From: Poa pratensis
Lineage: Eukaryota; Streptophyta; Magnoliopsida; Poales; Poaceae
Direction of reading: 5' to 3'
DNA length: 64,000 nucleotides
Assembly: GCA_947311845.1 (NCBI GenBank)
Contig: CAMZMU010000027.1
Span: forward strand, 50,727,058 to 50,791,057
The stretch's first letter is position 1, and each line of letters begins with the position of its first letter. The position numbers and the translations under genes are program-made. The notes beneath the pieces are model-generated. The model worked only from the letters and a program-made list of their open reading frames with translations, was not told the origin of the DNA and ran no database searches. Positions 40,133 to 52,278 of the stretch are shown one piece after another.

Positions 40133-41500
40133 ATGGAAAACAACAACAAAATTATAGATCTCTATGAACTTTATATTGAATTAGGACATGATGCTTTTGA
40201 AGAGAAAATTTAAAAACCTATGGAAGCTTGTTTGCATAATAGTGATAGCAATGTTATTAGTATGAATTCTTTGAGCACCATTATTGCTAATGCTATGGAA
40301 AAGTCTAAGCTTGGGGAAGCTAGTTTTTATGGAAATGATCTTTTTAGTTCCCCAGCTTTGGAGGAGAAAATTTGCTTTGATGATACTTTGTCTCCCATAT
40401 GTGGTAATTCGAATGATGCTTGTGATATTCCAAATCCACCTGTTGAAAGTATTTCTTTTAAAATACCTATGAAAATTGTTGAAAGGGTTATGAATGATCA
40501 GTATGCAGGGGATGGATCAGTCCATCCAAGTGCTCACTTGTCAAAACTTACAGAACTTTGTGAGTTATTTAAGGTTGCAGGTTTATCAAGAGAAAATGTC
40601 ATGAGGAAACTATTTCCATTGTCACTTAAGGACAAAGCAAAGGAATGGTATAGGCTGCTGGATGAACAACCTTCAAATTGGAAATAGCTTGAATCTCTCT
40701 TTCACTCTAAATTTTATCCTCTTCATGAAGTGCATCTAGATAGGAATTACATTTATAATTTTTACCCTCATGATGGAGAAAGCATTGCTCAAGCTTGGGG
40801 AAGGCTGAAAACATTAATACTCAAATGTCCTAACCATGAGCTTTCTGAGGAAATAATTGTTACTAATTTTTATGCAAGGCTTTCAGGTCATTACAAGGAT
40901 TATGTAGATGCATGTTCACTGGGTTCTTTCACAAGTAAGAAGGTTGAAGCTAGATGGGATCTTCTTGAAAGAATTCAAAGCAATACTGAAGATTGGGAGA
41001 ACGACAAAGGTAAAGGATCAGGTATAAACTATGAATATGAATGCATTAAGTCTTTCGTTGAAACTGCTGGTTTTCAAAAGCTTAGTGCTAATTATGGTCT
41101 TGATTCTCAAATTATTGTTGATTGTTGTAGAACCTTTGCTTCTCATATTAATGTTCCTAAAGAAAGTTGGGACATGTATCATGAACCTTTCAAAGACACT
41201 TGCATGAAGAATGATACCGTTATTAATGATTGTAATAAACATGCTCAAACTTCTGAAAATACTATTTCCTATAAGCATGTTAATTTTTGTGGAGCACTTA
41301 GACCTTGTGAAAAGAATCAAATCGAAGATGAATATTGTATCCATCATAGGAATGAAAAAACTAGAACATGGAACAGAGCTCTTGATGATCTTGGTGAAAA
41401 AGTTTGCGCCCTCTATCCTTTTATTTGTGAACTTTGCTATAAAGTGGGTCATTTAAATTTTCAATGCTCGATTATGATAATAGTATTTCGAATCCTATGA
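40133..41500 (+). pseudogene. Retrotransposon gag with two in-frame stops
   Basis: A single frame runs from the ATG at 40133 to 41500, broken by a TAA near 40211 and a TAG at 40685-40687. It contains a retrotransposon gag domain (LSLKDKAKEWYRLL, then WGRLKTLILKCPNHELSEE) and a C-terminal zinc knuckle CELCYKVGHLNFQC (CX2CX4HX4C). Stops apart, the frame is continuous, suggesting recent inactivation or a family propagated in trans. Confidence 0.85.
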
Positions 41501-41972
41501 GTACTTCGAGTTTATATTGTGATGACACGATCACTCCTAATCAGCATGATGAACTTACTTTATTTTTGGGGTGTGAAGAGTTATCAAGAAAAACTTCTTT
41601 GGTAGATATGAGCTTTTGATATAAATAGTGTCCTGCATGCTTGTCATCTTTATTGTGTTGATAATTGCCACACAAATACTTACATACAGAATATTATAAA
41701 AGATGGCACTTTACCAAAATATGACAGGACTAATATGTGTTTTGTTCTTATTAATGAAAGAGAGGAATCCTCCAAGTTTCTTCAGTTGTTTCTAACAATA
41801 AACCAGGTTATGTGGAGAAGCTTCCTTTCAAACCTCTCCCTCCTAAAGATAAAAAGAAGAGGGGAAAGAAGAAGAAGAAGAGGAGTAAAAGGACAGAGGA
41901 AACGGTATCTTCCCTAAACATGTTGCTCCTATTGTAGTTTTTGCTGATGAGTCCGAATTAGATGATGTTTCT

Positions 41973-42377
41973 ATGCCTGTTATTTATTGTAGTGATCATG
42001 ATTGGGAAAATGAAACTACTTTTGATATTGAAAATCTTTGGGGTACCAATTCTGAAAATGATGATGTTAATGATTGCCATACTATTAATACTATCCATGC
42101 TTCTTCCAATGATGATATGAAAAGCTCTAAGTTTGGGGATGAGGTGTTTGAAAATCCTTTTGCTAGTAATAATTATATATCTGAGACCTCTCTTCCTAGT
42201 GATGTGTTTGAAAATCCTTTTGCTACTGATGATTATATGTTTGATACATCTCCTTCTAGGAAAAGTGATGATATGTTTACAGATGAACACTCTTTGGAAG
42301 ATAACTATTCTATTGCTTATGATGATACTATGCCTCAAATCTTTGATAATTATTATAAAAAAAATACTATGACATAG
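41973..42377 (+). pseudogene. Acidic ORF downstream of gag in the LTR element
   Basis: 134-residue Asp/Asn-rich frame with a repeated segment (DEVFENPFAS and SDVFENPFAT) starting MPVIYCSDHDWENET. Similar reading frames follow gag in related non-autonomous grass LTR elements. No known domain. Decay between 41500 and 41970 has split it from preceding coding sequence. Confidence 0.4.
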
Positions 42378-42500
42378 GTTATAATTACAATCATCCTCAT
42401 GAAACTTGTCATAGTTATGGAGGGATTACCCAAAATCATCCCTTTAATATACAACTTGTCTATCATGTTAGAGTTCTTTATGATGATCCTGCTCCCATCT

Positions 42501-44356
42501 ATTATATAATTAAAACACAAAACATTTAACGGCTCAGATTAATCAGTTTTAACTGGGAGTATATTAACGGCAGAGATTCACGCCTGCTATTTAAAGTAGG
42601 ATGCGCTTAGAGAAAGAGTCCATGTGTGATTGGAAAAGCATGTCACATTGGGCTGGCAACCTATACTACGTACGTACCAAAAACTCTCTTCCGCTTCCTT
42701 TTCAAGTACAAGGAATTTAAGCAAGTCACGGCTTCCAACAAATCAGATAAAACCAAAGTCTCACGACACCTTTATAGGCGATTGGCAGGCTCGCTGCGTT
42801 TTTGGAAATCATAGAAGGAGAGCTGAGGAGAATCGATCTGCTGGTCGCGCATAACAAGAGGTCGGCAAGAAATCGCCGTTCTAGGCGACGTTCATGGAGT
42901 ACAGAACTTCCGCGGGATTTCTTGAGCATAGACACCCGATTGGAATTTTATAATTGCTTGCTCGACACCCGATTGGAATTCTATAATTGCAGAAATTGGT
43001 TCACCTGAATGGCCGTGGCGAACATGATCGCAATCTGCTTTTTTGCCGCAGCTCGGCTGGCCCGAAGTTCGTGCTGCTAGGTGAAACTGAAGCCTGACAA
43101 CTCCAAGTGTGGGATCAGCCGGTTAGTAACTCAATCTGTACTCTCAACTACACACTCCACATATGAGATACCCACACGATCTATTGATATGTAGTTCGTC
43201 GGAGTTGATATCTGATTGTATGAAATCAGCCATGATTTGGAGCGGAGAACTCGAGTACACTTGGACGGAATCGAAGTAGAGGCGGACATCGGATTAGTGG
43301 CATGTGTGAGTTGTTGTCCATCTAAACAAGACGCACCTATCGTCGTGTGTTCAAGTTTAGAGTACTGCACACTGAGCCACGATCAAAGCATTCTCCGCAT
43401 GGCTTTCAGTTGATTTTCTTTGGTCTGAACTGACGGAGTACGCATGTATGCATAATATGGCAGCCCGTCCGCACTGCACATCTCCACAGGGCTTCGTCGA
43501 CTGACAGTCATGCCCACGGGACGAGCACACGTGCCGGGAAAAGAATAAAGGGATCACAAGTGAGAAGAAGAGGCCCACCAAGGGTGTTTATGCAACAAAA
43601 ATATTTATTCTATTATCCCTGGTGAGATCCCTGCCGACGTGCCAGATACTATACGATGAACAAGGTATAGGCTTCTGGGGCATAAATCTGTATTTTTCAA
43701 GTTTTAGCACTAGACTTCTGGGGCATAGCTAGGTCTGTAATTTTCAAACTTTAGCACTAACCTATCTGATAACTTGAACAACTTTACGACCTTTGTTGCA
43801 TTGCTATAACTCATGTAGGAAAAGTGTTGTAGGTAATATTTTTTCTGGGTTGCAGGTAGCAAGATGAAGCTGAAGACTTAGATATGATTTTAGGGTGGAG
43901 ACTATCAGACTAGGTAAAACTAAGCATTAAGCTGGTCTCGGTAACATGGATTTTCACATTGCTTTTGTTTTATACCACCAGTGCTACGATCTATAAGTAC
44001 CATTTGAAACTGGTACACGATCACATTACGGTGTTATGTTTGTTGGAAGGTTCAGAAAGTACACGAAATTTTGTCATTTTCGCCGTCATGCAGTTTGCGG
44101 AATACCCGGCCGATGCCAAGTCGCCAAGATTGTGCACCCATCAGCTGCTGCGTATTCTGTGGCGTCCCCTACTCAGCTCACCAATTATGGCCGATCTGAG
44201 GCAATCAATTCTTTGTCCACTCCTAAGTCAGATCGGTGAGCTGATTTGATCAGGAAAAGCTGACACTTGGAAACATGGCGACTAACAGGTTTGGGTCATG
44301 AACTCGCAAAAAAACTGGTGTTACACTGGTAGAAAAAATCTGCCAGGAGCTACTCT
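42501..44356. other. Unclassified intergenic stretch
   Basis: No supported gene. Two short direct duplications are visible: GACACCCGATTGGAATT at 42930 and 42965, and GACTTCTGGGGCATA-like sequence near 43670 and 43710. The rest shows no element termini. Confidence 0.45.
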
Positions 44357-44819
44357 CACTAGTGGAAACATCATCAACAATCCCGGGTCCAGAGGGCCTT
44401 TGGTCCCGGTTTTACAACCGGGATTAAAGTGTCGGGACTAGAGGGGGTGGCTTTTATCCCGGGTGTCCACGACCCGGGATAGATGGGCCTCCACGTGGGT
44501 GCGGCTGGGCGCGCAGGGCGGGGAGCTTTGGTCCCGGTTGGTATTACCAACCGGGATCAAAGAGTTTGCATCTTTTATCTTTTATTTATTTATTTTTTAG
44601 GGGTTTCGATTTTTTGTTTTCCATTTAATTATTTTCTATGAAGATCACGTTGCGCACAATAAGTCACACACATAAAGTTTACACTACCGATGTCACGTTT
44701 TGATGCATACATATATATACATACAAAGTCGAGATCACAAATAAATTAAGTTTATGTTACACACCGACATCACGTTTCTCACGTCGAGATCACGTCAATT
44801 ACAAAAAATAATTTCTAGG

Positions 44820-46659
44820 GTGAAAAAATTCTCCGGATTTCTTCAGGACCTCCTTGTTCAAAAATCCTGCCAATTCCTCTTGAATTGCTATAAGGCGCTT
44901 CGTTGGTATGAGCTTGTCCTTCTCTCGTTCCATCTAGATCAATAAGAAAATGTGAAATCATCAGAAAATGTGAAAATGGAAATGAACACAAATATGGTAA
45001 TGAAGTAATTGCCGAGAGTGTATACAGACCTCTGTTCTGAGCTTTCTATCCCCGATGAACAAAAGATCGTATGTACTCGCAAACATAATATCCACATAAA
45101 TTATTCCCTTGTGCCTGCCTCAGACACCACTTTACAAAGAATAAATTTAATCAAAATAACAATCAAGCATGATAATGGTGCTGAAACTAGAATTTAAAAG
45201 TTGCGCGGACATATATATATATAGTACTACTACTTACCTTGGTTTCATACCAAAACAGGTGCGGTTTCCAAGTCCCACGAACCTCGGTAATGAACTTTTC
45301 CCAAACCCTGGCCGGCAAAAGAAAAAATCAAAGGACTTGAACGAACGAAAGAGATCGATATAGAGCGATAATGACTGAAGTTACCTCTGAAACATTGCTT
45401 GCAAGTTGATATAATCGTCCATATCTTTCCTTAACGAGTCCAGGACTTGAACGCATGCTTGTTCAGGTCTAATGTCTACCAGAATCCAATGGTTGCTTCA
45501 CACATTTATATGTCCATGAGTTACACTAAACATCGAGTAAGCAAAGTAGAATGTGTAGAAGGTACGGTAACACTCACCTGAAGTTGTAAGGAAGAAGTAT
45601 ATCTTCACATGTATGGTGTTTCACTAGATATTGGAGCATGTAATGCTCGGTGTCCTCGGGATGGTTCCTTACGGTTACTTCATGAATCCAATATGGGTCC
45701 ATGAACCCTAAACTATAGATTCCGTTATCTCTGCATTCGACGATCTTCATTCTGCATATATAATAGCGTACAAAAGAATAAAGTTAGATAATTGGCAACG
45801 AACGAGCTGAGATAGAGACTTAATTAAATTGCATAAAATAAATCACTTACAAACAATAGCAGCTGATGATGGCTTTGTCGAGGGAGTCTTGATTGAATAA
45901 CTGAAATATTTCGTCAAACGGCACATACATCGCGTTATCCTCTAAATAATGGTCTTTCTTATATGAAACGTGGAAATACTCATGGTGCCCTTTACGGCTC
46001 CCTCGTACCACTCATGCAAACGTCGCAATTGTGTCGGCAGAGATTTGACCATCTCAGGTCTGACCAAGGGCTTCCCGTAGGCATATGTCCATGCATACAT
46101 ATACTCTTTGGGGTTTTCTATGAATTGTGTCTTGCTGTATTTCCTTATCGGACACCACTTTGAACGCGGGGACCGACTGGTTTGCCTGTTCTCCGAGCTG
46201 GGCCACTTGTTTCCCGGATTTCTTATTAGCTTCCCTCTTTTGGCGAAATGCAGCCTCCTTCTCCTGCTGGGCCTTTTTAGCTGCCATCTGCTGCTGCTCC
46301 CTCTTTTGGCGACATGCCTCATTCTCCTGCAAATTCCGTTCTCTAATTAACTTTTCAATGGTACGATCATAGTCGTCTCGCAGAATAGGCGGCCGTGCCG
46401 GCCCAGTCGATAGATTTTTCAGAAATTGTGCCACTTTTCCCGGTGCTATTACCTCCTTTCGCATGTGCCGTTTCGGTGCCAATTGTTTTTTCACATCAGC
46501 TCGCACCGACTCCTCGAGTTCCTCTGGAGTCAAGTCGTAGGATCTCTTTGGAAGAGGCTTTCGCAACTCACGTTCCTCTCGAGTTTCTGGCGGGAAGTTT
46601 AAAGCGCACCTCTCTGTATATTTCGACGGGAACTTTAGTTTCCGCGAAACAGAGCGCAC
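44820..46659 (-). pseudogene. Coiled-coil plus Ulp1-like (C48) protease part of the CACTA ORF
   Basis: From 46659 the minus strand encodes a basic, Gln/Lys/Glu-rich coiled-coil stretch (EKLIRERNLQENEACRQKRE and following). Split pieces of a Ulp1-type cysteine protease follow. The catalytic-type His is at 45488-45490 (NHWILVDI), the Asp in VLDSL at about 45436-45446, then WEKFITEVRGTWKPHLFWYETK before a probable intron. The Gln/Cys motif GNNLCGYYVCEYI follows, with the Cys at 45094-45096, and a C-terminal segment (about 44820-44935, IQEELAGFL). Ulp1 proteases cleave SUMO-like tags; the role in CACTA biology is unsettled. A stop after SFVHRG and intron uncertainty make this copy doubtful. Confidence 0.7.
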
Positions 46660-46728
46660 TCTCTCTTGAGGTGGTGGGGATGGACTCGGCTGGGCTCCCG
46701 ACAGTCGTCACGAGGTGGCGAGGATGCA

Positions 46729-46860
46729 TCTTGAGGTGGGGGGATGGATCTTGAGGTGGTGGTGCAGGGGATGGATCATGACGTGGGGAGGGAGGATCTT
46801 GAGGTGGGGGGATGGATCATGACGTGGGGAGGGTGGATCTTGAGGTGGGGGGTTTGCTAC
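46729..46860. repeat. Tandem repeats of GATCTTGAGGTGG / GATCATGACGTGG
   Basis: A roughly 22-44 bp unit repeated about five times. On the minus strand it encodes a Pro/His-rich linker between the DUF8039-like segment and the coiled coil. Confidence 0.75.
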
Positions 46861-48710
46861 TTGGAGGAGTCGGTGGCCTTGGCGGCGGCAAGTTTGGAAA
46901 CAAGATGTATTTCTTTGGCCACAGAATGATGGACTTCTTGGCATCTCCTAGTGTCCTCTCGCCGTCACCTCCAGGAATGTCAAGATTTAGATTAGCATAT
47001 AACAGCACAATGTCATCCACCCCGACAATAGCATAGCCAGCTGGAATCCCGCCGAGATGGTACCTTGCTCCAGGTTCATTCAGTAAAGCATAGCCGACCG
47101 CCACCTTGAAGGACAAGTTGCCATTGCCATATGTAGCTCGCATTCTGTCTTCTCCGTGATATCATCCACGGGGTATCGAGTCGGCGGCGCTTCAAGTTCA
47201 GAATGTTCCATCTGCGTGGAACCCACGCTGCTTTTTTGCTGATTAGATGGGGCGGCTTCGACTTCTGGACTTTCTAGCTGCACACGAGATTCCCTTTGCT
47301 GACTTTGCTCCAGCTGATGCACCTTGCGTTCCAATGCCGATAACCGGTCGCTCTCCTCCTTTTTCTTTCTCTGACGGCTTCTATAAGTGTGAGCGTCTGC
47401 CGGAAAACCTTGTGCCCAAGTAACTCCGTATCCATAACCTCGTACTCGTCCAACTTTTTCAGGATTCCCGAGTGCGAGTGACAGCTCGTCTTTCTCTCTG
47501 TCGACCTTGTAGGTTCCATTTCGAACTTGCTCTATTGCTTTCTCAAGTTCTGTGGTTATAAACCTAATCTTTGCCTCCCATTTTCCCTGAGCAACAATCT
47601 TCCCTGTGTCAGGGTCCAACCCAGCGCCATGCGCGAACAACCAAAATTTGGACCTATCGGGCCAGCCCGCTGTCTGTGGAATCTTCCCCTCATCAAGCAG
47701 TTTTGCTTCAAATGCTTCCCACTTAGGCACGGCAGCCTTGTAGCCACCTGCCCCCAAAGTGTGGTGATATTCCTTCTTCGCAGCATTTAACTTGTTTCTT
47801 TCCGATCGGGCCACAGCGGCCTCCGATTCTCTTTGCTCTTTAAATAAGGGCCACTGGTCGTTTAGCTTCACTTGTGCTCCGGTGAATACTGGAGTGTATT
47901 CAGGATCTTTTTCCTTCTCTTCACAATAATCTTTCCATATATTTTTCTTGTGGGTTCGGAACTGTTCGGCAGCCTTGCCAAGAGTCCACTCCTTGACTTT
48001 CTCCATCCACTTCTCGTTTTCTGTCACTTCTGGAGGCAGGGTGACCTTTGTCAAGAGCTTCTCCCAAAACAAATCTTTTGTTTGGTCGTCGACATAAGTC
48101 CAAGTCTTGCTCCCGTCCTTCCGCGGATGCCATTCTTGACATGTGATCGGTACCATGTCCCTAACTAAAACTCCGCATTGGTTTATAAATTTGCGGCGGC
48201 ACTCTAAGGGTTGCATTGGTTGGCCAGTAGCATCAACTATGTCGATCACTACCCTTTGACCCTCCTTCATCGGCTTCGACGGGCCTCGAGGCTTCATGGC
48301 TTTCGACCCTTTCGACCCTCTAGATGCAGATGATTTGCTTGTTCCAGAGGGCTAAAAGAAAAAAAGATTCGTTAATAACCGCAGGATCAAATAATTAAGC
48401 TATGTCATCGATCAACAGAGGCTTAATTAATATATACCTTGCCTGAGTTTGTTACTACCAGTTCCTTCTCTACACAAATTTCTACTTCCTCAGCTCCCTC
48501 ACCGGAGTCATTGAGAAATTGGGAGTTGAATTCCTCTAAATTAACCACATCGTCTTCTTCACCGACAGGCGCGGCTGCACGTCCTGCTATAATCATACGC
48601 AACATCTCTTCACGCTCCTCGTCTCTAGCGCCGACGCCCGGAAAAAGTGGATCCAATGGCTCTCCACGCTCCTCGTCTATGCCGAAGTCGTCCGGACAAT
48701 TTGGATCCAT
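46817..48710 (-). pseudogene. Plant transposase, Ptta/En/Spm (Transposase_24) and DUF8039-like region of the CACTA
   Basis: Exon 1 at 48710-48440 begins MDPNCPDDFGIDEERGEPLD and is acidic; the donor GTATATAT follows. Exon 2 starts about 48351 (acceptor TTTTAG) and reads through PRGPSKPMKEG into a Transposase_24-type domain (QPLECRRKFINQCGVLVRD, ENEKWMEKVKEWTL, WPLFKEQRESE, QGKWEAKIRF). A coiled coil and then a DUF8039-like segment follow (LSFKVAVGYALL, YHLGGIPAGYAIVGVDDIV). A one-base frameshift near 47115 separates the last two. This is the second CACTA ORF, likely a DNA-binding partner of the TNP2-like transposase. Confidence 0.85.
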
Positions 48711-48946
48711 GGGTCACTTAATGTGCCTGCAATCAATTTTGTAACAAGAATATGAATAAATTTAAGATGACACTAATTCAAAGAACAAATTATTTAAGAT
48801 GACAAAGAACAAATAATTTTATTACATGATTTAAAATGGCCCTAATTCAAAATGGCACAATATGAACAAATAACAAATAATCTCTACAATTTTGTTGTTT
48901 AAGTAATCTCCACATGAATCTCCATATTTTCTAATTAAATGACACC

Positions 48947-49099
48947 AAAATTCATAGCAATTTTAATCTACACATCTAAAATTCATAGCAATTGTAACCT
49001 ACACATCTAAAATTCATAGGAATTTTAATCTACACATCTAAAATTCATAACAATTGTAATCTACACATCTAAAATTCATAGCAATTTTAATCTACACAT
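48947..49099. repeat. 31-bp tandem repeat, about five copies
   Basis: ACACATCTAAAATTCATAGC units begin at 48970, 49001, 49032 and 49063, with partial units on both sides. Confidence 0.92.
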
Positions 49100-49594
49100 G
49101 AATGATTTGGATCAATGATTTTACTAACTATGATCTAATTTTAATCTACACATGAATAATTTTAATCTACATATGAATTAATAGCAATTCATATATAACA
49201 CCTATGATCTAAGTTAGTAATAGCAACTTAATCAATTTGCAAAATTCATAGCAAAATTCGTTGCTATATTTGATCTAAGTTAGTAATAGCAACAAAATTT
49301 ATAGTAAAAAAATAGCAACAAAATTCATAGTCCAAAAAGGGCCTCCACGGGCTGCACCACGACGGCGGCGGCCTCCCGGAGCCCTGCAGCGGCGCGGCAC
49401 GGTGCGGCATGGCGACCTGCGGGCCGGAATCGCGCGTAGTGGCGCCCCGGCCAATCCCGCGCCACCGCGCGTCCGGTGGTTACACAGCTGGATCGATCGT
49501 CCTCATGTCATTTTTATTTAACTAACTTCTGCCAGGTCCACGGCCGCGGGGTCCATCACGGGGAGCGCTCCTCACCCAAAGAGTAGGAACCATC

Positions 49595-49813
49595 ACGTCA
49601 TATAGCCCTACGGTGCATTTGATATGCAGGCACTCACGAGCCACCGTAGGGTTGTATGACGGTGAAACCTTGTGTTCTGTTCTATCTACAAAATACTCCA
49701 GTTCATCGACCAAATACAAAGCATTCGGATTCCCGTCATACGTCCAACAGTGTATTTGATATGCGGGCACTCACGAGCCACTGCTGGGCTGTATGACGGG
49801 GAAACCGTGTGTT
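49595..49813. repeat. Direct repeat of about 80 bp within the CACTA
   Basis: The segment at 49595-49676 recurs at 49734-49813 (CGTCATA, TTTGATATGC, GGCACTCACGAGCCAC, TGTATGACGG, GAAACC). Its ends are themselves inverted words (CGTCATA and TATGACG), so each copy could fold. Confidence 0.8.
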
Positions 49814-50229
49814 TAGATCTCTCTTCTGAGTTTTCAGAACACAGTTACATAAAAGGTTTAATACATTATTACACAATCTTCTTCTACTTTCTACCCGTCA
49901 CTTTCTTCTGATTGCGCCGTAGCCATGGACAAGCTTCTCCATTTAACGCGAGACTTGGGTCAATTTTCACTGCGAAGGGCCGGATTTCTTCAAAATTGTT
50001 GTAATCTTCTGACATGTCTGTCTTGTCCTCCACTCCCACGATAGTTCTTTTCCTGAAAGAACTATGTGACGCTTTGGCTCATCATATGATGTCTTCGCTT
50101 GCTTATCTTTTCTTTTTTTGGTCTGGAAGACATGTCCTTCACATAGAAAATCTGAGCCACGTCTTTGGCTAGTACGAATGGTTCGTTGTCATACCCAAAA
50201 TTCTTGAGATCCACTGTAGTCATTTTGTA

Positions 50230-51678
50230 CTACGGGTCTACGTTTACCCCACCATCCAGGTTGTACCATTTGCACCGGAACAAAGGTACATTGAAAGAAG
50301 ATCCGTAGTCAAGTTCCCATATCTGCTCTATGTACCCATAATATGTGTCCTTTGTCCCATTGTTGTTTGATGCATCAAAGCGGACACCACTGTTTTGGTT
50401 GGTGCTCTTTTTATCTTGGTCGGCCGTGTAAAATGTATTCCCATTTATCTCGTACCCTTGAAAAGCCAATATAGTCGAAGATGGTCCTCTGGCCAACAAG
50501 TTTAGCTGTTCTTCAACAGTGTTGTCATTAATGAGACGTGTGTGCAACCACCCGCAGAAAGTCTTCAAGTGTTCTTTTTCAATGCATTCTTCAGCCATTA
50601 ATGAGCGTAAAGTATTCTTGTGTTCCTCGATATACGGAGCCACCAAGCTCGAATTATGTAGAACTGTGTAGTGTGCTCGATTGAAAGAATCCCAGTCAGA
50701 AAATATTTGTTTCTTTCCTAGTGTTCCTTTTCCACGCAATCTCCCCTCATGGAGCGATCGAGGAACACCGACCGGGTTAATGTCAGGAATAAAGTCAACA
50801 CAAAACTCAATGACCTCCTCTGTTCCATAACCCTTGGAGATGCTTCCTTCAGGCCTAGCACGGTTATGAACGTATTTCTTTAAGACTCCCATGAACCTCT
50901 CGAAGGGGAACATGTTGTGTAGAAATACAGGACCGAGAACTTGAATCTCTTCGACTAGGTGAACTATGAGGTGCGTCGTAATATTGAAGAAGGATGGTGG
51001 GAACACCAACTCGAAGCTGACAAGACACTGAACAACATCCTTCTGTAAAGTTCCTAGAGTCAATGGATTGATCACCTTCTGAGAAATTGCATTGAGGAAT
51101 GAACATAGCTTCACAATGGATAGTCGAACATTTTCCGGTAGAAGCCCCCTCAATGCAACCGGTAGTAATTGTGTCATAATCACATGGCAGTCATGAGACT
51201 TCAGGTTTTGGAACTTTTTCTCTGCCATGATAATTATTCCCTTCACATTAGACGAGAAGCCAGACGGGACCTTGATACTGTTCAGGACTTCAAAAAAGAT
51301 CTCCTTCTCTTCTCTGGTAAGAGTGTAGCTGGCAGGACCTTGATACTTCTCTGGATTAAGGTGGTCGTCTTTCGTCTTCTCGTGCATATGTTGATGGTTC
51401 AGTCGTGCATCCGGTGTGTCTTTTCGTCTTCCCATACACACCCAAGAAGCTTAGCAGGTTCACGCAAAGATTTTTCGTCACGTGCATCACGTCGATTGCA
51501 GAGCGAACCTCTAGGATTTTCCAATAGGGTAACTCCCAAAATATAGATTTCTTTTTCCACAAGGGTACGCGCTTGTTGGCGTCTTTCAGAACAGATAGAC
51601 TGCCAGGACCCTTTCTAAAGATTACTTCTAAATCCTTGACCATCTCATATATAGCATCACCATCAGGCAGGTAGGCTT
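50230..51678 (-). pseudogene. TNP2-like CACTA transposase, C-terminal part
   Basis: Minus-strand coding from 51678 (AYLPDGDAIYE) through a frame ending near 51430 (IDVMHVTKNLCVNLLSFLGV), then by frameshift into the 403-codon frame ending at 50230. The second part holds a DUF4218-type region (LPENVRLSIVKLC, FPPSFFNITTHLIVHLVEEI, FPFERFMGVLKKYVHNRA) and a DUF4216-type C-terminus (YGYIEQIWELDYG, VPLFRCKWYN). The N-terminal catalytic half is beyond the Gypsy insertion at 51679. The TNP2-type transposase cuts and rejoins CACTA ends. This copy cannot act. Confidence 0.9.
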
Positions 51679-52278
51679 TGTTGGGGGAAATATAACCCGG
51701 TGTACCCCTAAAGAAGAAAGAAGACCCGCCAGGCAGGAGGCCGGGCTTGGTCTGCTTCCAGTATCATGGGCCAGATTCTGATATGGGCCGGCATATTTGG
51801 CGAAAACCCGGCCTAGGAAGGAGAAGATTCCAGAAGACCCAGAGACGGTGAGCGTTACGGAGTCCAAGACTTGGAGAGCACGGAGATTAGAGGAGATAGA
51901 GTAGAAGCCGGAGTTCGGACGAAACCCGGTCTTACCACGTAAAGACACCAGGAGGCCCGGCATCTATATAAGGGGCTCCTGGGTCTCAGATTAGGTAACG
52001 CTTTTCATATCGCCCAAGCCGAGAGAGATCACAAAAGTCCCACGAGAGACAACAATTGTAATCCTAATCGAGATCCGGCTCTGTTGTAGCAGCCGGGTTA
52101 TCGACATCGAGATCAATAAGAGCATAGCTGGAAGTAGGTCTTTATCTCCAATGGAGAGGCCTAACCAGGGTAAATCCTTTGTCCCCTCCATGCAAAACAA
52201 TCACCCTGACACTAGTTTCGCCTGGCCCTCAACTCAAAGTTACCCCATGGTAACATATGCCGTGACAACCCCACGACA
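51679..52278 (+). repeat. 5' LTR of the Gypsy element (600 bp)
   Basis: Starts TGTTGGGGGAAATATAACCC and ends CCCCACGACA, followed by TTGGCGCCCACCTTGGGGCC, the usual primer-site context of this Gypsy group. CTATATAAGGGGC near 51963 is a strong TATA box. Confidence 0.85.

Larger units (their letters stand above)
38610..42500 (+). mobile_element. Gag-only LTR retrotransposon, sense, 3' end missing
   Basis: 5' LTR 38610-40022, tRNA-Asp primer-binding site, a decayed gag with a CCHC knuckle, then a non-pol coding-like region. Similarity to known sequence fades at about 42480-42510 and no 3' LTR is present, so the element is truncated or its end is unrecognised. No protease, RT or integrase: it would be a non-autonomous family member. 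The right boundary is approximate. Confidence 0.75.
48711..50229. other. CACTA spacer between the two gene units
   Basis: AT-rich with repeats (separate entries) and a GC-rich patch at 49340-49480. It would contain the promoter of the Transposase_24-like gene and the 3' region of the TNP2-like gene. No independent gene supported. Confidence 0.5.
44357..51678 (-). mobile_element. Large CACTA transposon, one end only, disrupted by a Gypsy insertion
   Basis: The left terminus begins CACTAGTGGAAAC at 44357, followed by subterminal repeats of the TGGTCCCGGTT/AACCGGGA kind (44400-44560). All coding remnants are on the minus strand: TNP2-like transposase nearest the disruption (50230-51678), then the Transposase_24-like gene (46817-48710) with its Ulp1-like protease part (44820-46659). 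At 51679 a Gypsy LTR interrupts the TNP2-like frame; the remainder and the other terminus are not in the window. Frameshifts show it is not autonomous now. Confidence 0.88.

Noticed and set aside
40220..42377. Host gene with introns
   Set aside because: The gag domain, zinc knuckle and upstream LTR plus primer site show a retroelement.
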